Positions 37,587 to 46,730 of a stretch of DNA of 63,497 nt are shown piece by piece (within the stretch, counting starts at the first letter, position 1; each line of letters begins with the position of its first letter). Location of the stretch: NCBI RefSeq assembly GCF_024505165.1, contig NZ_JANIBK010000007.1, positions 1 through 63,497 of the forward strand. The letters run 5' to 3'. Below the pieces are notes generated by a model that worked only from the letters and a program-made list of their open reading frames with translations, was not told the origin of the DNA and ran no database searches. Both the position numbers and the translations under genes were made by a program. The DNA comes from Methylomonas rivi. GTDB lineage: Bacteria > Pseudomonadota > Gammaproteobacteria > Methylococcales > Methylomonadaceae.

Positions 37587-38288
37587 ATGAGAGAATCCGC
37601 TGTCTACCTGCAGCCGGCATTCATCTTACAGCACCGGCCTTATCGCGAAACCAGCCAGTTATTGGAGGTTTATACCCGCGATTTCGGCATCGTTTCCGTC
37701 TTGGCCAAAGGCGTCCGCCAGGAAAAATCGAAACTGGCGGGCGTGTTGTTGCCTTTTACCTTAATACAGATCTCCTATCTGGATAAAAACGAGCTAAAGC
37801 TCCTGACTAGGGCGGAATTTGTCCGCCATTACGCGCCGCAGCGGCTAGCCCTGTATTGCGGTTTTTATCTCAATGAACTGTTGCAGCGGTTTTTGTTTCG
37901 GCATGACCCGCACCCCGAATTATTTGCCGGCTATCAAACTTGTCTGGACGAATTGTGCAAAGGCTTGAACATTGAACAGACTTTACGCTATTTTGAGCTG
38001 GAAATACTGGAGGCATGCGGATATGGCGTGGAACTGGCCGTCGATCGAAACCAGCGGCCGGTCGATAGCCGTAGACGTTACAGCTTTCAGCCAAATGCCG
38101 GATTGGTCGAAGATGTCGGGGGCTGTATCAGCGGAGCCAGTCTACAAGCGCTAAGTATCAAAGCGCCGCTACCGGGAGCCGCATTAGCGGAGGCCAAACA
38201 GTTTTTGCGAACGATGTTGGACGCGCATTTGCAAGGCAAGCCATTGCAAAGCCGCGAGGTGCTGGCAAAGATGATTAAATATTTGTAG
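37587..38288 (+). CDS. recO: DNA repair protein RecO
   Basis: RecO, with RecF and RecR, loads RecA on SSB-coated gaps. The 233-residue protein has an N-terminal OB fold (PAFILQHRPYRETSQLLEVYTRDFG, about 11-35, then AKGVRQEKSKLAG) and a helical C-terminal part. The zinc-binding cysteines found in Gram-positive RecO are absent, as expected for this group. The position after era is conserved. Confidence 0.95.
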   Translation: MRESAVYLQPAFILQHRPYRETSQLLEVYTRDFGIVSVLAKGVRQEKSKLAGVLLPFTLIQISYLDKNELKLLTRAEFVRHYAPQRLALYCGFYLNELLQRFLFRHDPHPELFAGYQTCLDELCKGLNIEQTLRYFELEILEACGYGVELAVDRNQRPVDSRRRYSFQPNAGLVEDVGGCISGASLQALSIKAPLPGAALAEAKQFLRTMLDAHLQGKPLQSREVLAKMIKYL

Positions 38289-38344
38289 GCGAACGACGAA
38301 AGACCGGATTACATTTTATATAGCCATGTAGACATTAAACAGGT

Positions 38345-39088
38345 ATGGAAAAACAAATTATTTTATTGGGTGTGAATATCGACCATGTGGCCACATTGCG
38401 CCAAGCCCGGGGTACCCGTTATCCGGAGCCTATCCAGGCCGCGCTGGTGGCCGAACAAGCCGGGGCCGATAGCATTACCGCGCATTTGCGGGAAGACCGG
38501 CGCCACATCCAGGACAGGGACATTTACCTATTGAAGGATATGCTGCACAGCAAATTGAATCTGGAGATGGCGGTTACCGACGCCATGATCGAGATTGCCC
38601 TGCGGGTCAAACCGCAAGCGTGTTGTCTGGTGCCGGAGCGCCGCGAGGAATTGACCACCGAAGGCGGCCTGGATGTGCTGGCCGCGCCGCGAAAAATGCG
38701 GGATGCTTGCCAATCTCTGGCGGCGGCGGGCGTGGAAGTATCGTTATTTATCGACCCCGAACTTGCACAGATCGATGCGGCTGTGGAAGCCGGGGCGCCG
38801 GTCATCGAGTTACATACCGGACGCTATGCGGATGCGCAAACGCCGGCCGAACAAATGCTGGAGTTGGAACGTATTCGGCACGCGGCGGAGCATGCTTTTC
38901 AGGCGGGTTTGCAGGTCAACGCCGGGCACGGCTTAACTGCGCTCAACGTGGCGCCGATATGCCGGATAGCGCCGATTAGGGAATTAAATATAGGGCATTC
39001 CATTATTGCTCAAGCGGTATTTTCGGGGCTGGCGCAAGCGGTGCGGGACCTGAAGCAGGTGATGCGGGAAGCGCGTTTGCACAGTTAA
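38345..39088 (+). CDS. pdxJ: Pyridoxine 5'-phosphate synthase
   Basis: PdxJ condenses 1-deoxyxylulose 5-phosphate with 3-amino-2-oxopropyl phosphate in vitamin B6 synthesis. The 247-residue TIM barrel shows [17 protein letters not shown] (about 8-24), [19 protein letters not shown] (about 41-59), and the loop [12 protein letters not shown]. The ATG is preceded by AGGT. It follows recO, as in E. coli, after 56 bases. Confidence 0.97.
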   Translation: MEKQIILLGVNIDHVATLRQARGTRYPEPIQAALVAEQAGADSITAHLREDRRHIQDRDIYLLKDMLHSKLNLEMAVTDAMIEIALRVKPQACCLVPERREELTTEGGLDVLAAPRKMRDACQSLAAAGVEVSLFIDPELAQIDAAVEAGAPVIELHTGRYADAQTPAEQMLELERIRHAAEHAFQAGLQVNAGHGLTALNVAPICRIAPIRELNIGHSIIAQAVFSGLAQAVRDLKQVMREARLHS

Positions 39089-39093
39089 AAGAT

Positions 39094-39846
39094 ATGCAGA
39101 CAGAACTGGAATTTTATCAATTGTCCGCGGTCGGCGACCGGGAAATCAACCAGGATTGCATGGCCCACCGGGTCTGCGCCGATTATGCGGTATTCGTGGT
39201 GGCGGACGGGCTGGGCGGGCATCAGGCGGGCGAGAAAGCGTCGCAGTTTTTTTGCCGCGGCCTGATCGAACAGGCTCAGGCATTTCAGAGTCGCATCATA
39301 CGGCAGCCCGAACAAGGCGTGCGGGAATGGATAGCGGCGGCGGTCAACCGCATGCGGGAGTTGTTCGGCAATGATCCCTTTGCGGCCGATGCGCATACGA
39401 CTGGCGCGATTTTGTATCTGGACGATACGCAGGTCGTTACCGCGCACTGCGGAGACTCGCGCATTTATCGCCTCAATCCCGCGCAAGTTCTTTGGCGGAC
39501 TAAAGATCACTCCTTGACGCAGCAGCTATTTGACGAGGGTAAAATCAGCGAGTGGGAAATGGGTATACATCCGGAACAAAACAAGCTGACCCGCAGTATT
39601 AATGTGTTGAGCGCGCCCATGGTGGACATTCAGGTTTTCCCCGCCATGCAATCGGGGGAAACCTTTATTCTTTGCAGCGACGGTTTTTGGGAATGCATAA
39701 AAGAACAGGAATTTTTACAGTTGTCCCAGCCGGCCAGCGGTAAGAGCGAACTAAAGAAGATGGCGCAAATGACCATCTTGCGGGCACAGGGCAAGAGCGA
39801 TAACTGTACCGTGCAGTGGGTGAGAAAACGCGTCATTACCCAGTGA
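39094..39846 (+). CDS. PP2C-type protein serine/threonine phosphatase
   Basis: A 250-residue metal-dependent phosphatase. Motifs: GDREINQDCM near 14, VVADGLGGHQAGEKAS near 36, GDSRIYRLNP near 116, DHSLTQQLFDEG near 133 and ILCSDGFWECI near 190. These acidic residues bind the metal pair. The protein is soluble, with no membrane segment. It starts five bases after pdxJ. No Ser/Thr kinase gene lies beside it, so its partner cannot be named; an alternative is a solitary Stp1-like housekeeping phosphatase. Confidence 0.9.
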   Translation: MQTELEFYQLSAVGDREINQDCMAHRVCADYAVFVVADGLGGHQAGEKASQFFCRGLIEQAQAFQSRIIRQPEQGVREWIAAAVNRMRELFGNDPFAADAHTTGAILYLDDTQVVTAHCGDSRIYRLNPAQVLWRTKDHSLTQQLFDEGKISEWEMGIHPEQNKLTRSINVLSAPMVDIQVFPAMQSGETFILCSDGFWECIKEQEFLQLSQPASGKSELKKMAQMTILRAQGKSDNCTVQWVRKRVITQ

Positions 39847-39926
39847 GTGTCGGCCGATGCGCTGGGTTTCGGCTGGCGACCAACCAACGTTAAATAGTTA
39901 CGAAAACGATAGGTTTTTTAGAAAAG

Positions 39927-39959
39927 TTGCGGAGCCTGTCTCCGCAAGCTCGGGACAGG
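39927..39959. other. Two mutually exclusive hairpins between convergent genes
   Basis: TTGCGGAG (39927-39934) pairs perfectly with CTCCGCAA (39940-39947). Alternatively CCTGTC-CCG (39935-39944, one bulge) pairs with CGGGACAGG (39951-39959). The two use overlapping bases, so only one can form. They lie between the stops of the PP2C gene and the sigma-54 activator, where a bidirectional terminator or a repeated extragenic element would fit. Confidence 0.55.
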
Positions 39960-39960
39960 T

Positions 39961-40929
39961 TTAATGAGTTGCCAAACCGTGTTTTTGGATGCGGTACAGC
40001 AAGGTATCTCTGGAAATGCCCAACAGGCGGGCTGATTTGCTGCGGTTGCCGTTGGTGCGGGCCAGGGCTTGATGGATCATGTTGGCTTCCAAGGCATCCA
40101 GTTGCAGGCCGGTTTCGGGTAATCTGAAGTCGGTCACCGTGGCTGTGCCGCCGGCGTTTTCCTTGCCGTGGGTGAATTCATGCGGCAGGTTTTCAGGTTC
40201 GATCACTCGGCCGGCCAGCAAGATACTCAGACGTTCGCACAAATTGCGTAATTCGCGGACATTGCCCGGCCATTTGTGGGTGCGAAGGGCTTTAAGGGCT
40301 TGTTTGCTGAAAGTGGGCGATTGTAGCGAATGGGCTTCGGAAAAGTGCGCGAAAAAATGTTTGGCCAAAATTTCGATATCTTCGCTGCGTTCGTGCAAGG
40401 CCGGCAATTCGAGCGGAACGACATTCAAGCGAAAATATAAGTCGCGGCGGAATTCGCCCGCTTCGATTTGTTTTGCCAAATCGGAGTTGGTGGCCGCAAT
40501 CACGCGGACGTTGACGTGATAAGGCTTGGTGCCGCCGACCGGCAGGCATTCGCCGGATTCTAAAAAACGTAGCAGCTTGGACTGAATGGTTAGCGGTAGA
40601 GAGTTGATCTCGTCCAAAAACAGAGTGCCGCCATCCGCGGCTTGAAACAAGCCTTGTTTGTCGGAAGTGGCGCCGGTAAATGCGCCTTTTTTATGGCCGA
40701 AAATTTCGGATTCCACCAAGCCTTCGGGCAAGGCGGCGCAGTTGAGGGTGACGAAGGGTTTGTTGGCCCTGGGGCTGTCTTTTTGAATGGCGCTGGCCAG
40801 GACTTCCTTTCCCGTACCGGTTTCTCCTTTGATTAAAACCGTCACATCGGTCGCGGCCACCATGCGGGCGCTGCGTATCAATGCTTCCAGAGCAGGGGAT
40901 TGACCAATAATAGAACTGAAATTATCCAC
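39961..40929 (-). CDS. Sigma-54-dependent transcriptional activator without sensor domain
   Basis: The 322-residue protein is almost entirely an AAA+ sigma-54 activator core. It has Walker A GETGTGKE (35-42), the sigma-54-contacting loop GAFTGA (82-87), Walker B GTLFLDE and the WPGNVRELRN sensor II region. A short Fis-type helix-turn-helix follows at the C-terminus (about 278-318, LARTNGNRSKSARLLGISRD). There is no receiver, GAF or PAS domain at the N-terminus, as in PspF, so control is probably through a partner protein. The start is GTG with GAGAGG upstream. It lies 19 bases after the TauE-like gene. Confidence 0.9.
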   Translation of the reverse strand: MDNFSSIIGQSPALEALIRSARMVAATDVTVLIKGETGTGKEVLASAIQKDSPRANKPFVTLNCAALPEGLVESEIFGHKKGAFTGATSDKQGLFQAADGGTLFLDEINSLPLTIQSKLLRFLESGECLPVGGTKPYHVNVRVIAATNSDLAKQIEAGEFRRDLYFRLNVVPLELPALHERSEDIEILAKHFFAHFSEAHSLQSPTFSKQALKALRTHKWPGNVRELRNLCERLSILLAGRVIEPENLPHEFTHGKENAGGTATVTDFRLPETGLQLDALEANMIHQALARTNGNRSKSARLLGISRDTLLYRIQKHGLATH

Positions 40930-40948
40930 TGTAAAAACCTCTCAAACG

Positions 40949-41653
40949 TCAGATGTGTTCAACACGCATCGGGTTAAGCCATGGGAAAACGGCCAGTAAG
41001 GCAAAAATAATAAATAAGATGCCCACTACTTGCTTGAAGCGCCTGGCTTTGGAAAGCCTGGCCAATAATGAGGTCATTATACCGACTCCAACCACGGCAG
41101 GTAAAGTGCCTAATCCAAAAGCCAGCATGGTCATGGAGCTGTGCACGACGTTGCCGGTGGTAGCCGCCAAGGCCAGGGCGGTATAAATCAGGCCGCAGGG
41201 CAGCCAGCCCCAGACCATGCCGAACAATATGGCTTGGGTGCGGGTTTTGACCGGGATCAACCGGCGTCCGAAGGGTTCTATCAATTTCCAAAAGCGCGAG
41301 CCTATTTTTTCGATATAGGCAAAACGGGGAAACCAGCCGCCGATATAAAGGCCCGCGCTGGCCATGATGGCGCCCGATGCCAGTTGCAAAATGCGGTGGG
41401 CCTGACCTTCCGTGAAGGGCAGGCTGAGAAAGCCGACTACCGCGCCGGCGATGGCATAACTGGCAATCCGGCCCAGGTTATAACTGAGGACGATGCTGAA
41501 CAGTATGCGTTTGTTGTTTCTGAGTTCCTGGCTTAGGCTGTAGGTCAAGGTGCCTATGATGGAGCCGCACATGCCTATGCAATGCAAGCTGCTGAATAAG
41601 CCGATAAAAAACGCGGCCAGATAAGAGGCATTGAAATCTAAATAAAGGTGCAT
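40949..41653 (-). CDS. TauE/SafE-like (CcoS/UreH-type) integral membrane protein
   Basis: The 234-residue protein has six or so hydrophobic segments. It carries two cysteine-containing motifs, FSSLHCIGMCGSIIG (about 20-34) and GMVWGWLPCGLIYTALA (about 147-163), typical of the TauE/SafE-UreH-like family often seen beside cytochrome oxidase or copper-handling genes. A metal or thiol-redox role is possible but not shown. It lies between a c-di-GMP response regulator and a sigma-54 activator on the same strand, which is not its common setting. Confidence 0.78.
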   Translation of the reverse strand: MHLYLDFNASYLAAFFIGLFSSLHCIGMCGSIIGTLTYSLSQELRNNKRILFSIVLSYNLGRIASYAIAGAVVGFLSLPFTEGQAHRILQLASGAIMASAGLYIGGWFPRFAYIEKIGSRFWKLIEPFGRRLIPVKTRTQAILFGMVWGWLPCGLIYTALALAATTGNVVHSSMTMLAFGLGTLPAVVGVGIMTSLLARLSKARRFKQVVGILFIIFALLAVFPWLNPMRVEHI

Positions 41654-41734
41654 AACCGGGAAAATTTAAAAAAGGCTGTGGCCACGGCTCCGAATTATAA
41701 ACGGATATTGGCTTTTAGGAATGGCGGCGCTACG

Positions 41735-42664
41735 TCAAAGGGGCCGGTGGGGGGACAGGTTTTCGCAACAAACCCGGTTCCGCCCCTGTTTTTTGGCCCG
41801 ATACAGGGCGTCGTCGGCCGCTTGCATCAAACCGCTAAAGTGGTCGGCGGCGTTGGCAATGATGGTGCTGACGCCAACGGAAACGGTAACGTACGGCAGT
41901 TCGCTATTGTTGGCGTGATGGATCTTAAGATTTTCCACGGCAAGCCGATACTGTTCCGCGCGCATGACGGCGCCCATGTTGTCGGTATTAGGCAACAGAA
42001 TCGCAAACTCCTCGCCGCCCAGCCGGGCAACCAAATCTTCGGGGCGTTGGGTATGGCTGACAAAGGCATTTGCCACCCGCCGTAAACATTCATCCCCCAC
42101 GGGATGGCCGTATTGATCGTTAAACATCTTGAAATTATCGATATCCACGATCATCAGCGAAAGCGGGCTGGCGATGCGTTTGGCCTGATTGAATTGTCTT
42201 TCCAGGGCCGAGTCGAACGCGCGCCGATTCGGGATTTCGGTTAAGCCGTCCAGAGAGGCTAGCTTTTCCAACAGATCGGTCTTGGCTTTGAGTTGTATCT
42301 GGGTTTTTACCCGCGCCAGCACAATGGCCGGCGAAAAGGGCTTGGTGATGTAATCGCAACCGCCGATTTTAAATCCCTGCACTTCATCGGCTTCCGAGCG
42401 TTTGGCCGTTAAAAAAATGACCGGAATATTGCGCGTGCCATCATCGGATTTAAGCTGGTGGCAAATGTCGTAACCGTTAATGTCGTCCAGCATGATATCC
42501 AGCAAAATCAAATCAGGTTGTTGGCCGCGGGCGATATGCAATGCCAGTTGGCCGCTGGGAGCGACTTTTACCGAGTAATGCGGTTCGAGGATGTTTTTAA
42601 TCAAATCGAGATTTTCCGGGCTGTCGTCGACTGCGAGAATGGTGTGATCGGTTTTATTGTCCAT
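41735..42664 (-). CDS. Response regulator with GGDEF (diguanylate cyclase) output
   Basis: The 309-residue protein has a receiver domain (1-125; phosphoacceptor Asp56 in LILLDIML, Lys108 in ITKPF). A GGDEF domain follows (about 135-295) with an intact GGEEF (216-220) and an RxxD inhibitory site (RPED, 207-210). Phosphorylation should stimulate c-di-GMP synthesis, as in PleD/WspR-type regulators. It begins two bases after the stop of the hybrid kinase, the most likely phosphodonor. An 81-base gap separates it from the TauE-like gene. Confidence 0.94.
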   Translation of the reverse strand: MDNKTDHTILAVDDSPENLDLIKNILEPHYSVKVAPSGQLALHIARGQQPDLILLDIMLDDINGYDICHQLKSDDGTRNIPVIFLTAKRSEADEVQGFKIGGCDYITKPFSPAIVLARVKTQIQLKAKTDLLEKLASLDGLTEIPNRRAFDSALERQFNQAKRIASPLSLMIVDIDNFKMFNDQYGHPVGDECLRRVANAFVSHTQRPEDLVARLGGEEFAILLPNTDNMGAVMRAEQYRLAVENLKIHHANNSELPYVTVSVGVSTIIANAADHFSGLMQAADDALYRAKKQGRNRVCCENLSPHRPL

Positions 42665-42666
42665 AC

Positions 42667-45600
42667 CTATCTTTCCGGGAAATCTATAAGGGGTTTTACC
42701 GCCGCGGCGGCTTCTACAAATTGATATTGGGCTATTTGTTTGCGGATTGAAATTAACGCATCTATAAGCGAGGGTTCCTTAATGCCGGACAGGATGAAAT
42801 CCAATTGCCGATCAGTGTCCGAATCGAAGTTCTGCAACTTATCCAGTAAAATACGCAATTGATGCCGGGTTTCGGTCGCTGAAAATCCCCGGTTATGTTT
42901 AAAATCCGGCTCCAGAGCAGGAATTGTGCTTTGTATGCTATTGATAATGCGGTTAAGCTCCTGAGTCGCCAAGCCGATGAGTTTGCTTGCGGCGGGTGTA
43001 TTCTGAACGTTAGCGCCTTGCTCCGCAAGCGATTCCTCCAGCCGTTGTAAATGCCCTTGCAATGAGGCAGCGCCCAGAGAGCCCGCAAGGCCTTTAAGGG
43101 TGTGGACCAATTGCCGCGCCGCGGGCGGGTTTTTTGCCGTTAAGGCTTGCGATATTTCGCTCATGCTATCGGCATGGTTTTCCGCGAATTTTTGTAGGAT
43201 TTTGCGGTAAACCGTTTTGTCTCCGGCGGTATGCCGCAAACCCAACCGGCTGTCGATGCCGTACAGGTAAGGGATGTCCTCCGTACTGTCGGACGCATTC
43301 GGGGCGTGGGTCTCTTCAATGTTTTTGGGTGTTATCCACTTGGTTAAAACAGCGTATAAGGTGCCCGGCAGAATCGGTTTGCCGATAAAGTCGTCCATGC
43401 CTGCTTCCAGGCATTTTTCGCGGTCGACATTCATGACATTCGCGGTCATGGCGATGACCGGCAGATTGGCGCAGTCCGGCTGTTTACGCAGGCTACGGGT
43501 GGTTTCATAGCCGTCCATCACCGGCATCTGCACATCCATCAACACGCAATCGTATTGGGTTTGTTTGAGTTTCAGCAGGGCAATTTCGCCGTTTTCGGCG
43601 GTATCCACCTGCAAATGGGCCTGGGTCAACAGTTCGATGGCGACAATGCGATTGACTTCGTTATCTTCGACCAACAGGATGCGGGCGCCGCGAATGCGGT
43701 GTAACTTGCGGGTGTCGATATCGGGGCGCCGGCGGGATTGGCGTAAGAGTTTAAGGTCCGTTAAGTCCAAGGTGACCGTAAAGCTGAAGCAGGAGCCGGC
43801 CCGCTCCCGGCTTTTAACGCTGATGCCGCCGCCCATTTGTTCCACCAATTGTTTGCTGATCGCCAAACCCAAACCGGTGCCGCCGTAGGTGCGGGTCACG
43901 CTGCTGTCGCCCTGGCTGAAGGCTTTAAATAATCGGGTTTGCTGTTGTTCGCTCATGCCGATGCCGGTGTCGCTGATGCTGAATTCCAGCGTAATATGCT
44001 CGTTTGTGCGTTCGAGTTCCGTGAAGGACACTTCAATTTGGCCGTGTTCGGTAAACTTGATGGCGTTACCGATCAGATTGATCAAGACTTGCCGCAGGCG
44101 CTGCGGATCGCCCACCACGGCATGGTAGTGTTGATCGATGGGGGGCCTGATTAATCCGAGCTGTTTGCGGCGGCATAACTCGGCCATGGTCGAAAAAACC
44201 TGGTCCAGCATTTCTTCCAGAATGAACGGGACTGCCTCGAGGCGGAGTTTGCCGGACTCCATTTTCGAAAAATCCAGAATATCGTCGATCAAATTCGTCA
44301 AGCCGTTGGCCGCGGTTTCGACGCGCTCCAGATAATCGCGCTGCTTGGAGGTGATATTGCTGTTCAAACACAATTCCACCAGTCCGACGATCGCGTTCAT
44401 CGGCGTGCGTATTTCGTGGCTCATATTGGCGAGAAACTCGGATTTTACCTGAGTGGCTTTTTCCGCCTCCCGTTTGGCTTCCAGCAGGCGTTGTTCGGTG
44501 TTCAGACGTTCGGTGATGTCCTGCATGGTGCCTTGAATACCGTTGGCGTGATGGCGGCCGTCCCGAATCACTTTGCCGCGCTGATGCACATGGCGGATTT
44601 CGCCGTTATTTAAGACGATGCGGTGCTTGAAATCGACGATGTCGTTATTGTGGGTGTTTTGCAGAGCGGTCTTGAAAATATTTCTGTCGTCCGGATGCAC
44701 CAACTGGGTCAGGAAGCTGGCAAAAGACGGGATGAAGCTGCTTCTGTGAGTGCCGGTAATGCGATACATTTCATCGGACCAGCTGAAATGGTTGTCGGAC
44801 CAATGCCATTGCCAATCGCCTATATGCGAAATACTTTGCGCATCGACCAAACGCTGCTTTTGAATTTCCAACGCGTGGATGGCTTGGCTGCGTTCCAATT
44901 CGGAGGTGATTTGGGCGGCAAACAATTTCAGTATGTCTTCGGCAAATTGCAGATCCGGAATCGGATGGCGATACAGAGCCGCCACGAATCCGCGAATCCG
45001 GTGGCGGTCGTTTTGCAGCGGGATGCCGATAAAGCCTTGAATCCGATGGTCGGCCAGCCATTTGTCGTCGGGGAAATAGCGGTAAACCTCTTGTTTATGG
45101 CTACGGGCCGCGCCTGTTGATAGATGGGTGCAAACGCTGGAGTGCATGACGTAGGGAATGGGAGGGTCGGATTTGTTCAATGCGCAAAAGGATAGGATTT
45201 TGCAGTTGCCGTCCGCCGATGTTTCTCCGATCAGGGTGTAATCGGCCGCCAAGGTTTCCGCCGCCAACAGGGAGAAATTATCCAATATGGCATCGGTGGA
45301 GTTTTCCAGGGAGCCGGAGATAATGCTGCGAATGGCGCTGTTTTGCTGGCGTTGGCGGGTGATGTCCGTCACCAGGCCCTGATAGCCCGTCACCTGGTTC
45401 CGATCGTCGCGGCTAACGACTTTATGGTCTTGTACCCATTTGACGGTGCCCGCGGGGGTGACAATGCGGTAAGGCTGATGGGCTATGTCGGAACAGTTCG
45501 GATCGTTGCCGCAGGCGTCGATTTCCGCGCGGAACGCCGCCGCATCGTCGGGATGAACCAAATCCAGATAGCGCAGCTTGCCGGCCAGCGGATGCGTGTC

Positions 45601-46653
45601 GATGGAATCCAATAACTGCATGACATTGTCGGTGGCGAATTCGATGGGTAATCCTTCGCCGCAATGCCACTTCAACGCCACGGAAGGGCTTTGGCTGATG
45701 ACTTGATAAGCGTCCCGCAGATTTTGTTCGAATTGTTTGCGGGCGGTGATGTTTTGATGCGTGCCGCATAAACGGGTAGGCTGGCTCGTGACCGGGTCCT
45801 GTTCCACCACCGAACCGGAGCCTTGTATCCATACCCAGTGGCCGTCCTTGTGCCGCATGCGGAATTCCACGACATAGGGTGTGCCGGATGCGATATGGGC
45901 CGATATGACATCCCCGACCCGGTTGAGGTCGTCGGGATGAATCCTATGCTTCCAGTCGTGGATATAGTTATCCAGTTCGTCCTGCCGTAAGCCCAGCATG
46001 TCCAGCCAGCGCTGATTGACCTCGTGTTTGCCGGTTATGTAGTCCCAGTCCCAATAGCCTAATTCGGCGCCGTCGATGACCAAGGCCAGTTGCCGCTCGA
46101 TTTTTTTGCGGGCCGTGATATCGAAATGCAATTGCAGTAATTGGTCCGGCGCATTAGCCGGCAGGCCGCTTAGGGAAATTTGCTGCCAGCTTTGCCGTGG
46201 GAAGGCAAAGTCGGTCGCCGCCAATTCCCTACCGTCGGCTATATGCCGGCAAAGCAGGCAGTCTTGACCGGCGGTTTGCGGAGGATGAAATAAATCATGT
46301 ACCGGTTGACCGATAAGGCTGGCGGGTGGCCTGTCGAGCAGCAGGGCAGCGGCGGGGTTGATGCCGCGAATGATACCTTGCCGGTCAACCACCATGGCCG
46401 GTTGCGGCAAGCGGGTAAAGCATATGCCGGTTTGGATGTGCGGCGCAACAGGCTGGCGGGTCAATTGGAGGCTGCCCCAGACGAGGCAAGCAAGCCCTGC
46501 TCCCGAGAGTGGCAGATGCAGCCAAATGGAATAAGCCATGCCGTTAACATGCTGGTAGGCGCCGACAGCCATTTCCGCCGCAAACAAGATGGCCGCGGCG
46601 ATTAACGTTAAACTTGGGCGAGGAGCGCGGCGCGGCGCGGATTCAGGCGTCAT
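42667..46653 (-). CDS. Hybrid sensor histidine kinase with PAS, GAF, receiver and Hpt domains
   Basis: A 1328-residue membrane-anchored kinase. Order: two membrane segments (about 13-33 and 42-62), PAS units (about 77-185, 187-305, 307-432), a GAF-like region (about 450-585), another PAS (597-717), and HisKA with His746 in SHEIRTPMNA. Then come HATPase (N-box NLIGNAIKF, G-box DTGIGM and GGTGLGLAI), a receiver with Asp1040 in MDVQMPVMDG, and Hpt with His1184 in HTLKGLAGSLG. All phosphorelay residues are present. The ATG at 46653 is preferred over one 19 codons upstream because AGGAA precedes it. The next gene is its probable target, the GGDEF response regulator. Confidence 0.92.
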   Translation of the reverse strand: MTPESAPRRAPRPSLTLIAAAILFAAEMAVGAYQHVNGMAYSIWLHLPLSGAGLACLVWGSLQLTRQPVAPHIQTGICFTRLPQPAMVVDRQGIIRGINPAAALLLDRPPASLIGQPVHDLFHPPQTAGQDCLLCRHIADGRELAATDFAFPRQSWQQISLSGLPANAPDQLLQLHFDITARKKIERQLALVIDGAELGYWDWDYITGKHEVNQRWLDMLGLRQDELDNYIHDWKHRIHPDDLNRVGDVISAHIASGTPYVVEFRMRHKDGHWVWIQGSGSVVEQDPVTSQPTRLCGTHQNITARKQFEQNLRDAYQVISQSPSVALKWHCGEGLPIEFATDNVMQLLDSIDTHPLAGKLRYLDLVHPDDAAAFRAEIDACGNDPNCSDIAHQPYRIVTPAGTVKWVQDHKVVSRDDRNQVTGYQGLVTDITRQRQQNSAIRSIISGSLENSTDAILDNFSLLAAETLAADYTLIGETSADGNCKILSFCALNKSDPPIPYVMHSSVCTHLSTGAARSHKQEVYRYFPDDKWLADHRIQGFIGIPLQNDRHRIRGFVAALYRHPIPDLQFAEDILKLFAAQITSELERSQAIHALEIQKQRLVDAQSISHIGDWQWHWSDNHFSWSDEMYRITGTHRSSFIPSFASFLTQLVHPDDRNIFKTALQNTHNNDIVDFKHRIVLNNGEIRHVHQRGKVIRDGRHHANGIQGTMQDITERLNTEQRLLEAKREAEKATQVKSEFLANMSHEIRTPMNAIVGLVELCLNSNITSKQRDYLERVETAANGLTNLIDDILDFSKMESGKLRLEAVPFILEEMLDQVFSTMAELCRRKQLGLIRPPIDQHYHAVVGDPQRLRQVLINLIGNAIKFTEHGQIEVSFTELERTNEHITLEFSISDTGIGMSEQQQTRLFKAFSQGDSSVTRTYGGTGLGLAISKQLVEQMGGGISVKSRERAGSCFSFTVTLDLTDLKLLRQSRRRPDIDTRKLHRIRGARILLVEDNEVNRIVAIELLTQAHLQVDTAENGEIALLKLKQTQYDCVLMDVQMPVMDGYETTRSLRKQPDCANLPVIAMTANVMNVDREKCLEAGMDDFIGKPILPGTLYAVLTKWITPKNIEETHAPNASDSTEDIPYLYGIDSRLGLRHTAGDKTVYRKILQKFAENHADSMSEISQALTAKNPPAARQLVHTLKGLAGSLGAASLQGHLQRLEESLAEQGANVQNTPAASKLIGLATQELNRIINSIQSTIPALEPDFKHNRGFSATETRHQLRILLDKLQNFDSDTDRQLDFILSGIKEPSLIDALISIRKQIAQYQFVEAAAAVKPLIDFPER

Positions 46654-46730
46654 TATGTTCCTAAATTGAAATAGCCGGTCAATGTTACCTTCCCGTCGGC
46701 GACAGAACAATCTACCGTGATGGGTATTTG

